Shown here: positions 1 to 11,377 of the stretch, in pieces | Numbering within the stretch: the first letter of the stretch is position 1 | Layout of the letters: each line of letters opens with the position of its first letter | Assembly (NCBI RefSeq): GCF_023973825.1 | Contig: NC_090127.1 | Location: 1,970,501 to 2,034,500 of the forward strand | Source: Plasmodium brasilianum | Taxonomy: Eukaryota; Apicomplexa; Aconoidasida; Haemosporida; Plasmodiidae | Direction of reading: 5' to 3' | DNA: 64,000 nt | Notes under the pieces: generated by a model | The model's input: the letters and a program-made list of their open reading frames with translations, nothing else | Told to the model about the DNA's origin: nothing | Databases searched by the model: none | Translations under genes and position numbers: made by a program

Positions 1-1
1 A

Positions 2-3000
2 AGCAAAGTTGATGATTTAAATTTAGATACGTATTCATTAAAAAATTGTATTTGTGGGAGAATTATTCTTAATGCAGATACCAGCGCCTTACTCCAGTTG
101 AGTAAACAGCTGGGGAAAAAAAAAAAAATAATAAATGAAAACGAACAGAAACGGCAGGAAAAGCGGCAGCAACAGCAAGAACAAATCCCCTTAATGCGCA
201 GTTTATACCATAAAGTGGATTGCATTCGGAGGGATAATGCTCTACAAAAGAAGATAAATTACTTTAAAAATTTGTGTAAATTATACTCTTCTTATTTTAT
301 TAATGAACAGTTCATGTCCTTAGTTTCATATGGAATATGGGGTCATTGGAAATACTCGTATGTAACCTTCTACAAACTGTATGAACAAATGCAGTATAAA
401 GTTTTCCAGAGCCTTTTAAAGCACGTAATTATCCAAGCGGGGAATTTTACCTTCCCATCCGTTTTGTTCATTCGTTCGTGCGTTAATTCGTTCATTTATC
501 TATTTAGTTTATCCATTTATTCACCTATGTATTCTTCCTTTTCTTTTCTTTTCTTTTTTCTTTTTTTTTTGCCCATTTTTACAGAAATACATTTACATGA
601 GCAACAGACCAATATACCATAGCTATGCAACAAAGACAGTGCTCTCGGATAGCGAAATAATTTACAAAAAAAGGACGAGCAATTCTTTTTATTTTTTTTA
701 TAGCTTCATGAATATAGGAGATAAAATAGTGTTACACATTTTAAAAGAGTACAAAGAAAATAAATTAATTAAAGAAATTATTCAACTGAATGAAGAAGAA
801 ACACAATTTTACTTGACCAATTTTCACTCTATTATGGAATATATGGGTTTTAAAAAAAATCTTACCAATACTAATAGTGACATAAATTATTACTTGTGCA
901 GGTTAAAAAATAAAATAATAAATAAATTAAAGTCAAGTCTTAAAATATTAGTTTTCACAACGCAAATGCATACCATTTTTAACAATAAATGTTTGTTAAT
1001 ACATAAGGAATATTTATACAGAATTATAAAAATAAAATTTGAAAATTTACAGTGTCTTTTTTTTCTTATAAGTGACAAGTCGTTTGACACTTTTTATGAT
1101 TATTTAAAGAAATATTATTCTAAAAAAGAGAAAATAATCGAAGTAAAAACTATTACTATACTCAAGGGCAATAACTTCACCTCGTGCACATACCTTAATT
1201 TTATTAACAAGCAAGAAAATAATTTTGTGTTTCTTTCAACAAATGAGATTGAAGAATCTTTCGGGTCAGGCATTGTGCATGTAGCTCCATCGCACGGATT
1301 TACCGATTACAACGTGTATTACAGAAATAATGAGTTGAAAAAGGTTTATTTAGACGAGTCGTACTATGAGGATATTAAAGGGGGGCATATCAGTGATTTA
1401 GACAGAGGTGGCTCCCACCACGGAACTAGCTATGGTAATCTCCATAGCGAAGTACGAATGGCTGGAAGGCTTTCGCCTGAACGCGTTCAGGATAATTCAG
1501 AAGAGAAAATAAACATTTTCAAAAAGTGCAGCAAAAATGTGCCAAATATTTCTGGCAATGCAAAGAAGGAGGAAGAAAAGAACAACTTTTCGTTTGATGT
1601 GATTAATCAAAATGTAATGGATGAAAATGACGATTTGAAGAATGAATATAAAGAAATTATTACAAATAATTGTAAAAGGAATAATCATTTTATTCAACAG
1701 TATGAAGATACGGATCGGTATAATTTAATACAAAAAAGATTAGAGGAGATGGATAAAATAAATATTAATCAACAGGATATTCATTTATTATTTTTTTACT
1801 CTTTTTATGATAATATTCTTTTTTATTTTCCTTATGAACATTCATATACATATGACTGGAGATCTCATACCAGTGTGCACATCAAATCTTTGCTGCAAAT
1901 ATATGTGGACATAGAGAAAATAAAAAAAAATATATTTTTTAAAAATATTAAAAAGATAAATTTTGTAAATAAAAATGTGAAAAACAGTTTAATAAAAACT
2001 ATTAAAGATCGAAATGAATGGTGTATAAGTAGACAAAAATATTGGGGATTAAATATACCTTTAAAAGATATACATATAAAAAAGGATCAGAAAATAAAAT
2101 TTAATGAACAAATAATGGATGTATGGTTTGATTCGTCCATTTCGTATCTATACAGTTTGTACATGTGTAAGCATATTTTATTCAATAACTATTTTAAAAA
2201 AATTATTTTATCCCTAAAAAGGGGAGGAACATACCCCAGTAAACTTGATGGAAAAAAAAAATGGTCTCTACAAAAATGTAAAACAAACAAGAGGAACAGT
2301 ACGGATAATAGCTGTTTTCCATTTAATATATATAATATATACGAGGAAATTATGAAAACGAATAGCCGCTTCTACCATTCAGTTAATTCGAGGGAAAATG
2401 CTTTACTTAAAAATATTATGGAAAAAAAGAAAACATTTGACCCGTCGAAAATGTTTAAATGGGTATTGAAACAAATACAAAATAAAGACAACTATTTTAA
2501 ATTAAAAAATTTTTATGATATAATTTTCTTAAATAATGAAAAAAAAAAAAAAAAAAAAAATTTTTTTTCAAAAAAGATTTATATATACATTTATGCTGTG
2601 AAGGAATAGATCAAATCAGAGGGTGGTTTCAGTCCTTCTTCTTTATTTATTTTACTTTAAATTTAATAAAAGGGAAAAAAGAGAAAGTTACTTGTTGGAA
2701 GAATTATTTGCCTATTAAAAATGTCATTGTTCATAATTATGTAGTTGATAGGAATAACATTAAAATGAGCAAAAGTTTAAATAACGTTATATCACCAAGA
2801 GAGTTATTCGGACAAGGAAGCGGGAAAAAAATAGTATTTGTAAAACATTCAAACAGTGCAAATAGTTCTAATAAGTCGGATAATTCTAGTAATTCGCATA
2901 ACTCGAATAATTCTAGTAATTCGCATAACTCGAATAATTCTAGTAATTCGCATAACTCGAATAATTCTAGTAATTCGCATAACTCGAATAATTCTAGTAA

Positions 3001-5070
3001 TTCGCATAATTCGAATAATTCCACCTTTGTTGAAGAACAGACGGAGGGAACAAATGAAAAAGGAGCTACAAATTATAGAAATAGGAACTGTAGTGATGAG
3101 AGGGACAAACATAACAGCCAGATGTGCAAGGCAGAAAAGGAGGCAAATCATATACTGGGGGATAAATATTGCAAAAACAGCACTGCCAAAATTGTTGACA
3201 TGAATGAAAAATATGGAAATTATATCAACAGTGAAAATGATGAAATTGATGACAATCATATCAATGATAAGCACAATGAAAATGATGATGATAGGGATAG
3301 TGATAACAATAATGACCATAAGGATAAGAACAACCATAATGATAATTATGACAAGTGCTCTGGTGTAACAAAAAAAAGAGAGAAAAAGAATGACATTGGT
3401 AAAAGCTTTAACGCAGATATCGTTCGACTGTGGTTATGCTGTAAGAATTTTGTAAACAGAAATATATCGATTAGTTACGATATACTAGAGAATATAAATA
3501 AATATGTATACTTAAAAATATATAACACACTAAAATTTTTATTGAACAATATATATGATTTAAATTTTGCTGATAAAAAATTAAAATTTAGCGAAATTCA
3601 AATTATGGACAAGTTTATATTATATAAAAAAGATAAGCTAATTAAGCATTCGTTAAAGGCTTATAATAAATTTCAGTTACAATTACTTATTAAATATATG
3701 TTAAATTTTATATATAGAGATTTAGCCATATATATAGATTATAGTAAGGACAGACTGTATATACATAAAAAGGATTCGATAAACAGAAAAAACTGCCAAA
3801 TCATTTTTTATAAAATTTTGATTGACATTTTGAAAATACTATCTCCTATAACACCACATTTGTGCGAAGATGTATATAGCACGCTTCACAGTTTAAAAAA
3901 TGGCAAAGCTGATAAAAAAAATGGTACGACTGTGAAGAAAATTGTAAGTCAAGATGTTGAACAGAATTTTAAACAGAACGTTGAACAGAATGTTGAACAG
4001 AATGTTGAACAGAATGTTGAACAAAAGGATGGTAAGAAAAAGGCGAAATCCATCTTTTTACTTCCATTTCCGATGTTTCACAATTATAAAGAAATAAATT
4101 TAGATATTTTATTTTTAATAAAATACTACATTCATAAACAGCTGAGGGCCCACGTGGCAAATTCATTACAAGCATTAGTTTACATTTATTCTGAAGATAA
4201 CGATTTAATTAGTTTGTTAAGATCCTTTTTAAAAACACATGACCCATTGGCAGCTTTTAATAATTATGATGATCTGCGTTTTCTATTTAATGTATCTAAC
4301 ATATTTATATGTGACAAATTAATGTATATACAAAAGGTAGACACAAAATATAAAACGTATAAAATACCATTGTGTTATAGTAAGCATAATGAGGAGGCGA
4401 AAAAAAATGTAGGCGATTTTTTTCAAACAGGCCAAAAACAGAATTTCGAAGACTTGATAAATTTTGATGAAAGTACCAAACATGCTTACATTAATATAGG
4501 GATAAAGAAATCCGAGTCCAAGAGGTGTTCCAGGTACTTACATATTCATGTATTTTTACGTGTGCTAAAGTATTTGTACATTTGCCCATTTGTTTGTACA
4601 TTTTTTAATCAATTTATGCTTTTTCTCATTTATTTGTACATTTGCTCATTTGTTTATTCAATTTTTTTCCATTTTCCGTTCCCTAATTGCTCTTTACTAC
4701 TCTAAATTTTTAAAAATATTCTGTTCATCATTTATTAACTGTTCATATTTTTTTTCTTATTTTCTGCGCATGCTTACCCATTTCAAGCCTTTAAAACGTA
4801 TTTCCGTTTATATTTTATTAACCGTTCATAATTTTTTTTTATTTTTACTTTGTTTTATTTTTTCTTATTTATTTATTTATTTTATTTTTACTTCGTTTTA
4901 TTTTATCTCATTTTATTTATTTATATATATATTGTTTTTTTATTTTATCTTATTTTTTTTTTTCTTACAAATTTGCACACAGGTGCTGGATGTACGGTAC
5001 GGTGCACTCGTTTGAAGGAGAATTCTTTTGCCCAAGGTGCCTTGATGTTATTAAGTCGTATTATAACTAA
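2..5070 (+). CDS. Isoleucyl-tRNA synthetase, plastid (apicoplast) type; 5' end outside window; apparent frameshift
   Basis: This enzyme charges tRNA-Ile, probably in the apicoplast. The reading frame is open from base 2, so the start and the HIGH motif lie upstream. Exons I infer are 2-424, 585-4533 and 4983-5070. The GT-AG intron 425-584 preserves frame, and intron 4534-4982 joins codon AG|G. Visible motifs are a CP1 editing-site signature (GIVHVAPSHG near 1270-1300), DVWFDSS (2116-2136), WCISRQKYWG (about 2020-2050), KMSKS (2764-2778) and a C-terminal zinc knuckle (CSRC split by the last intron, then CPRC). That knuckle is typical of bacterial/plastid IleRS and absent from the eukaryotic cytosolic form. 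Between 2539 and 2575 a 22-A run, 8-T run and 6-A run separate two frames. The conserved stretch reading CCEGIDQIRGWF continues only in the second frame, so the sequence is one base short (or two long) there. Family resemblance is strong; the targeting presequence is not visible. An alternative last exon (donor about 5055, acceptor about 5148) would give a different short tail. Confidence 0.9.
2880..3020 (+). repeat. 27-bp coding tandem repeat (Ser/Asn/His nonapeptide)
   Basis: About five copies of a 27-bp unit encode a nine-residue Ser-Asn-His motif inside the IleRS, about 35 codons after KMSKS. All three forward frames and several reverse frames stay open through it because the unit length is a multiple of three and lacks stops. 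A second, shorter run at about 3955-4025 repeats a Val-Glu-Gln-Asn motif. Confidence 0.9.
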
Positions 5071-5440
5071 TTTTTTTTTCAATTTTTATGTATTTTAATT
5101 TCATTTGACGCTGTTTTAAATTTTAAAAGCTTTTTTTTTTATTGCAGTAATTACATTGAAAAGGCTGGCTACACAATATAACGCAGGAAACTCGTTGCTA
5201 ATATATGTGCACATATATATATATATACATATGTGTGTTTATACTATTAACACTACGCACTACACTGAATATAAAAATAATATGCTTAAAAAGGGGGCAA
5301 AAAAATAAAAAGATTAAATAAATAAATAAAATAACAAAATACATATAAAATACTAAAATGCATGTAAAGTAAAATATTATATATAAAACAAAATGACAAA
5401 ATTAGTAAGAACGACTTTGTAATATGCAAGAGTACGCAGG
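5071..5440. other. Convergent 3' spacer between IleRS and the SWI3-like gene
   Basis: This 370-bp spacer holds A/T-rich sequence, a short (TA)n near 5214-5226 and AAATAAAT-rich DNA. It must contain both 3' UTRs and poly(A) sites. I see no gene in it. The first 100 bases could hold one more tiny IleRS exon (acceptor near 5148). Confidence 0.6.
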
Positions 5441-8400
5441 TTATGGTGTTGGCGTTTCTTTATTCACATTGAGCCGCGCTCTTTTTCTTTCCATTAACTG
5501 GTTTTGAATTTCAAAATAATTCTGAAGATACTGATATTGTTTTAATTTTAACTTAACTTTTCTCGTTTTTAATAGTACGAGTTCTCTTAATAATTTTTTT
5601 ATATTATGTTTTTCTAGCTCAGCTAATTCCTTAGCTCTTTTTTTCGATGCATCGATAACTGTATTATGAATTTCTTGCATGTCCGCTTCTTTTAAAATGT
5701 ACGTGGAAGGAGGGTTATCATTTAGGACACTTTCAAAATTAAGTGGTACAAAATCAGGATCATTATTTACGTTTTCATCTTCTTTTTTATCCCAGCTATT
5801 ACTGCTCTCTTTATTGTTGTCATTACCATCATTGTTGTTGTTATTACCATCATTGTTGTTGTTATTACCATCATTATTATTGCCATTATTATCGCTGCTA
5901 TTCCCTATATGATCATTATTTGCGCTATCTTCTTCTTCATATTTATTATTACCACCACTACTACAGCCAAAGGGGGAATACATACGTATTTCGTTTTCTG
6001 CATCTATATTATCACCATTATGACCAACCTCTCCATCACTTCCATCACTTCCATCACTACCATCATTGCCCTCATTGCCCTCATTGCCCTCATTGCACTT
6101 GTAATCCTCTGTGTCATTCCCTGAGCTTATGGGGGCATTACTGCCCTTCATCTGTTCATGCCCGCCAATATCCTTATGTTCATGTAAAGGTAAAATTTCG
6201 TTTTTACTGTATTGCCGTGAGTTGGCAATGATATTATATAAGGCTTTATCTTCACCATTTTGTGTACGTGTATCATTTTGTTTTTTCCCACGTTCACCAC
6301 TAGTGTTATTCGGTTCATTACTCTCCTTGTCTCCTATCCTGTTCGATTGTTCATCTAGGGACGTTTCAACTTCTTCCTTACTTTTTAATTTGACATCGTC
6401 TTCTGTTTCTTGCTTAAGTTGATCATCTTGTTCCTTAATGTAACCCTCTTGTTCCTTAATGTAACCCTCTTGTTCCTTAATGTAACCCTCTTGTTCCTTA
6501 ATGTAACCCTCCCGTTCCTTAATGTAACTCTCTTGTTCCTTAAGGTGTTCTTTTGTTTCCTTCTTTTTCCTCCTCTCACTTTCGTTTCGAAGGATTGCGT
6601 TTTTCTGTTTTTCCAAAATAAGATCTACTATTTTTTTAGCAGCATATGCTCCTATATAGGGACTAATATGATTGCAAATAAATGAAAGAAGAGATAGGAG
6701 TGTATTGTTTTGTTTATATGTGCTAAAAGAAATATCGTTAATGTTTAAAAGGTTATCTAAATCAAAATAAGGGTTTGATAAAGGCATAGAAATGAACTTA
6801 TAAATACAATCATATGGTGTTTTTGATTGAACATATTCACTAATTTTTTCCCAATCATTTTTATATTTACAGACAGCATCGATTAATTTTTCGGTTTCTG
6901 TTATACTCCAATCACTATCTAAAAAATTAAATGGTATATTTACCTTAACAAAATTCGAAGAGTTTAGAATATTTGGATACTTACTCGAGTTGTAGCAATT
7001 ACTGCACCATATACACTTATCTAAAACTCCATAAGAAATCTTTTTTAAATTATTAGGTTTCAGTATATAGTATACATATGTACATATTTTATCACAGCTA
7101 ACACATTTATACAGTTTACGCCTATCTTCCTTCTTTGTCAAGTCGTTCCCTTCTTCATTATTACTCCATTGTATCTTCTTATTTCCTTCATTATATACAG
7201 CAGTTTGTTTTTCTTTTTGTTCCTCACTTAAATTTTTTTCTAACCATTCGTAGGTGCAATTGTTTATTTCACAGTTTTCACTGTTTCTATTATTTACACA
7301 GGTAACCTTACTGTACGAATCCAAGTTATCCTTACTCTCAAAAAGGTTCATCTTATCACCTCCAGCAAATCTGTTTTTATTATCGTCTATGTTGTTAGCC
7401 ATTCCTTTTAATAATATATTTTCCTCTTCTTGCCTCAACAAATTGTTCTTTACAAGTTCAGACGAATTATCTCTATTGATATATGTGTTATCCATAATGT
7501 CTACATTCTTGTTGTCATTGTTGGATGATGACTTACCCTTTAGAGAAACAGTATGCCACTTCTTATCATTTCCATTTTCCTTTTTTCCTATTTTCCTATT
7601 TGAATTTGGATATATATTCCTTCCGTTATAGTAAAGTGGCAAGTTGGTGTTACTTAGATGTTTATCATCATTTCGGTTGATATGATCGTATTCGTTACTT
7701 AGACTAATGGCATTATCTAACTCTGTCATTTGCTCCTCTTTCAAAATTGATCCCTTATTCGTACCTACATCGACAATATTTTCATTGCATCCCTTCCTCC
7801 TACTACTTAACTTAACTGGAGTATCACCTAATAATGCAAAATTTTTTTCACTGGAGCTATCACGATATCTTTTTTTTTTTAAGTCCAAAGAAGTAGTTTG
7901 GTAATTATCTCTCCATTTTTTATGAATATTATGAACACGGTCATAACTTAAATAAGTTGGAACCATTTCTATTTCGTTACTTTGTAAATGGCAATTCATA
8001 TTGATCAATTTATTATTTACTAAAATATAAAACAAAACTTCTATTAACTTCTTATTTGATTTTATTTTTGATAAACAATGTCCTAGAGTTAACAATCGAG
8101 TTGGGTCATTGTTATACATACAAATCATCTCGTTCTTTACTCTCTTTATTTCTTTATCATATTTTTCACATTTGGTTAACTCATCACCTATAAGGGAGTA
8201 AATGAAATTTAAATCTTCCTCAGCTATGTTATTGTCATTTGTATCATCGTAACTCAAGGGTTCAGCTCTTTTATCCACGTCTGTAATGCAGTTGTTAGTA
8301 TTCTCATTGATAATACCAACTCTCCCGTAGATGTTTCCACTAAGGTTGGTGAAATCGCTAGTTCTATTATTGTTCATAGTTCCTATAGTATGTGAAGACT

Positions 8401-9448
8401 CCAGTGTGATTGAGTTTACATTAGTTAGATTCTGATTGTGTATACTATTTTTCATGTTGGCTGATTTTTTGGTAACTACATTTCTTAAGAATGCATTTGA
8501 CGGAAGCATTAATATGTTTTCTTTTTTCCCTTTTTTATCATTTTTATTCTTTTTTTCGATTTTCTCCTCCTCTTCATTTTTTTCCTCCAAATGATCATTT
8601 ATCGCAGTTGTATGTTCCTCTGGAATGCTTATTTGATTTTTTATGTTTGTATCAGGATTCACTAAATCTGCCACCATTTCTTGTGCATTTTCTGAATTGT
8701 TCATATTTTTATTGCATTTTATTGCATGTTCATTTTTTCCCCCATCATCTGGTAATAACTCTTTTGATTCGTATAAAATGTTTTGTATTATGTTGATGTT
8801 TTCGTTAGCCTCAACAGTTTCCATGGCCGTCTTGCCACTTCCACTTCCACTATTGCTAATATTATTATCATTATTATTACCTCCATTCTGTTCAGAAACT
8901 AAAGGAGATACCTCTTCCACATGTCCACACTTGCTCATTTTGTCCATACATTCTGCCACTTTTTCATTATTAACGTTATCATTTAAATTGCTTCCACTAA
9001 TAGATCTATTCATTTGGTTTCTTATATCATTGGAGTAGTTTTCTGTTATGTCGTCTTTGTAAATTTTATTATTAATAATACTTTCATCACAATTAGAACA
9101 GTTATTACTTCTTTTATCATTCTCTACATGTACGAAAGTATTTACAGAATCAGAATGATCTCCCATGGTATTAATATTGGTACACGTTTTTAAATGGTTC
9201 GTATTTAAATTGCATGTACCGAAGTCTTCCTGAGTAACTACATTTTCATAAATCTTCCTAAACCCCTTTTTATTAACGTCACATTGAAATGAAATGTTCT
9301 TGTCTTCGTCTTCTTCGTCCCTTGTATTGTTAATTTGATGATTATCCATTTCTAAGTAGTTAACTACTGTTATGTTGATGTTTAATTTATTTAATAAACT
9401 TCTATTCTCTTCGTTATTGTAACTATCAACCACTTTGTAACATTCCAT
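5441..9448 (-). CDS. SWI3/SMARCC (Moira/RSC8)-like chromatin-remodelling subunit
   Basis: Single-exon protein of 1335 residues. Its architecture matches SWI3-family core subunits of SWI/SNF-type remodelling complexes, especially plant SWI3D-like members. A SWIRM-type helical stretch (about residues 435-490: a helix, then NDPTRLLTLG, then LVNNKLINMN) recalls the 'LTVT...LeqWGLINYqv' end of SWIRM. A ZZ-like zinc finger follows (about 780-815, CVSC...CIWCSNC), then a SANT domain (about 843-895, starting SDWSITETEKLIDAV and including a KTPYDCIYKFISMPL-like segment). Next comes the short post-SANT helix with SPYIGAYAAKK (about 928), and a Lys/Glu-rich coiled-coil C terminus. The first half of SWIRM is poorly recognisable. 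Low-complexity Asn/Asp tracts and a seven-residue GYIKEQE repeat inflate the length. It is probably nuclear. The start is the first Met of a long open frame; the next gene is divergent and 3.7 kb away. Confidence 0.8.
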   Translation of the reverse strand: MECYKVVDSYNNEENRSLLNKLNINITVVNYLEMDNHQINNTRDEEDEDKNISFQCDVNKKGFRKIYENVVTQEDFGTCNLNTNHLKTCTNINTMGDHSDSVNTFVHVENDKRSNNCSNCDESIINNKIYKDDITENYSNDIRNQMNRSISGSNLNDNVNNEKVAECMDKMSKCGHVEEVSPLVSEQNGGNNNDNNISNSGSGSGKTAMETVEANENINIIQNILYESKELLPDDGGKNEHAIKCNKNMNNSENAQEMVADLVNPDTNIKNQISIPEEHTTAINDHLEEKNEEEEKIEKKNKNDKKGKKENILMLPSNAFLRNVVTKKSANMKNSIHNQNLTNVNSITLESSHTIGTMNNNRTSDFTNLSGNIYGRVGIINENTNNCITDVDKRAEPLSYDDTNDNNIAEEDLNFIYSLIGDELTKCEKYDKEIKRVKNEMICMYNNDPTRLLTLGHCLSKIKSNKKLIEVLFYILVNNKLINMNCHLQSNEIEMVPTYLSYDRVHNIHKKWRDNYQTTSLDLKKKRYRDSSSEKNFALLGDTPVKLSSRRKGCNENIVDVGTNKGSILKEEQMTELDNAISLSNEYDHINRNDDKHLSNTNLPLYYNGRNIYPNSNRKIGKKENGNDKKWHTVSLKGKSSSNNDNKNVDIMDNTYINRDNSSELVKNNLLRQEEENILLKGMANNIDDNKNRFAGGDKMNLFESKDNLDSYSKVTCVNNRNSENCEINNCTYEWLEKNLSEEQKEKQTAVYNEGNKKIQWSNNEEGNDLTKKEDRRKLYKCVSCDKICTYVYYILKPNNLKKISYGVLDKCIWCSNCYNSSKYPNILNSSNFVKVNIPFNFLDSDWSITETEKLIDAVCKYKNDWEKISEYVQSKTPYDCIYKFISMPLSNPYFDLDNLLNINDISFSTYKQNNTLLSLLSFICNHISPYIGAYAAKKIVDLILEKQKNAILRNESERRKKKETKEHLKEQESYIKEREGYIKEQEGYIKEQEGYIKEQEGYIKEQDDQLKQETEDDVKLKSKEEVETSLDEQSNRIGDKESNEPNNTSGERGKKQNDTRTQNGEDKALYNIIANSRQYSKNEILPLHEHKDIGGHEQMKGSNAPISSGNDTEDYKCNEGNEGNEGNDGSDGSDGSDGEVGHNGDNIDAENEIRMYSPFGCSSGGNNKYEEEDSANNDHIGNSSDNNGNNNDGNNNNNDGNNNNNDGNDNNKESSNSWDKKEDENVNNDPDFVPLNFESVLNDNPPSTYILKEADMQEIHNTVIDASKKRAKELAELEKHNIKKLLRELVLLKTRKVKLKLKQYQYLQNYFEIQNQLMERKRARLNVNKETPTP
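6420..6545 (-). repeat. 21-bp coding tandem repeat (GYIKEQE heptad)
   Basis: Five to six copies of a 21-bp unit encode a charged heptapeptide in the coiled-coil part of the SWI3-like protein. A seven-residue period fits lengthening of a coiled coil without a register change. Nearby Asn-rich (5817-5890) and Gly-Asn-Glu/Ser-Asp-Gly (6020-6095) runs are also repeat-derived. Confidence 0.85.
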
Positions 9449-11338
9449 GCAGAAGTTCGCTCCGTGGGAGTTCGGTAATATATACAGCTTTGGCTTGGCT
9501 TGCTTTATTTTATTATTGCCGTTTTATTATTGTCGTTTTATTATTGTCGTTTTATTTTTTTTTTTTTTCTAAAGTAAGCTTAATTAATGATTATATATAA
9601 AATTCGCTTAATAAGGCGTTCTCCTCGGTATATGTATTCTTCTTAACCCTTCAACCTTTCTTCTTTTTTGTATTAATTTTCTATACTTACATAAATATAA
9701 TGGACTTTTCTGTACTTTATCTTATGTAGTACTCTGTTACCGTTACTCCTCTAAAGTGTTTCAGCATTAAACAATTGCACCAGTAAACTTATATTAAATA
9801 TTTTAGGCTCTGGATTTTCTTACTTGAGTTGAAAAACGCACTTAGGTCCTTGGACAGTTTTGATTTCTCTTTTCTTCGACCGTATAAATGTATTAAGTTA
9901 CCAGGTTAGTTTGGTGCTTGATCGGTTTGGTTCTTGGTTTGCTTGATACTTCGTCCGTTTGATTTTCCAATAGTTTTTCCTAGTGTTACTTTGGATGTTC
10001 CTCCGCTTATATTCCTTAAAATTTGTGAGATGCGTCAATAGAGCTTATCTTTTAATAAGCTTGACTTTAACCAGCTTTTTAAAACTCAGTGAGTTTGATA
10101 AAATGGAATATCTTCAGTAACAAGTTCTACCAGACTTGCAAGCTTACCAAGCTTGGATAGCATAATTTTCTTAGTTTGATGAACTTTCTCAATTTAATGT
10201 TTAAAATTCGTTCAATTCGTTCAGTTTGCTCGATTTGCTTAATTTGTTTAGTTCGCTCGATTTGCTTAATTTGGTTAGTTCGCTCGATTTGATTAATTTG
10301 TTTAGTTCGCTCGATTTGATTAATAAGCTTTATTTTTTTAATATTTTCAATTATTTCAATTTATTGTGTTAAAAATTCAAAAAAATTTTAAAATGTACAA
10401 TTACAAAAAAAAAAAAATTAAAAAAAAAGTATATTAAAAATAATCATTTTACCAAAAAAAAATAAAAAAGAAAAAGAAAAAAAAAAAAGTACAAACTGAT
10501 AAAGAAGTACACATTTAATTTACAAAAATTATATACTAATAATGCATTTTTTCAAATGATTAAAAAAATAGGAAAAAAAAAAAAATTTGCTATCAGGTTG
10601 TACTTATTTTTTCAAATATACTATGTGTTCTCTGCAAAAAAAAAAAAAATTTAGTATCCTCCTTTGCTTACTGAGTTGAGAATAAATTGCTACGGGGTCC
10701 TACTTAATTGTTTATATAAGACGACCGTACAGCATTTATACATATATAAGTATGCATGTATGTACGCAAATAAGTACATATTACATGCATGTAAGCGTCA
10801 AATGATTTATTTTGCAAAAAGAGAAAGTAATAAGTGCGCAGTCGAGAATAACAGCACCACATAAAAATAATGTATGTGTGCTATTTGTTTGGCTAAATCA
10901 TGGTTTCTTATATATACATACATATACATATATACGTGCATATCTTTTTTATATATATGTATATTTTTTTTTTTCTTTTAAAAAAAAAAAAAGGCGAGTA
11001 TTTTCTGAGCATAAAAATGAAAAATATACAACGTGAGTGTACTTTTTTTTGAAGACCTAAAATCATTGCTTGCACTTTTTTAAGCAAAGCTAGTCTTCTC
11101 ATATATAAACCGGGAAAAAAAAAAAAAAGATTAAAATAAAATAAATATTTATGATATGATACATATACAATAAAAACATAATAAAAAAAAGACAAAAAAA
11201 AAGATCAAAATTTGCTATTATTGGTAATGGATTTTCTGATGTGATACAGGATTTCATAAAAAAAAGGAAAAGGAAACATGCGCGTTTTATGTACATACGA
11301 CAAATTATTACATCATATAAATATAAACAAATAAATAA

Positions 11339-11377
<39 letters not shown>

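Noticed and set aside
3969..4175. Minus-strand open frame inside IleRS
   Set aside because: Shadow of the Val-Glu-Gln-Asn repeat and the coding strand; no independent support.
5679..6422. Several plus-strand frames rich in Leu/Ser/His
   Set aside because: Antisense of Asn-, Gly- and Glu-rich codons of the SWI3-like gene.
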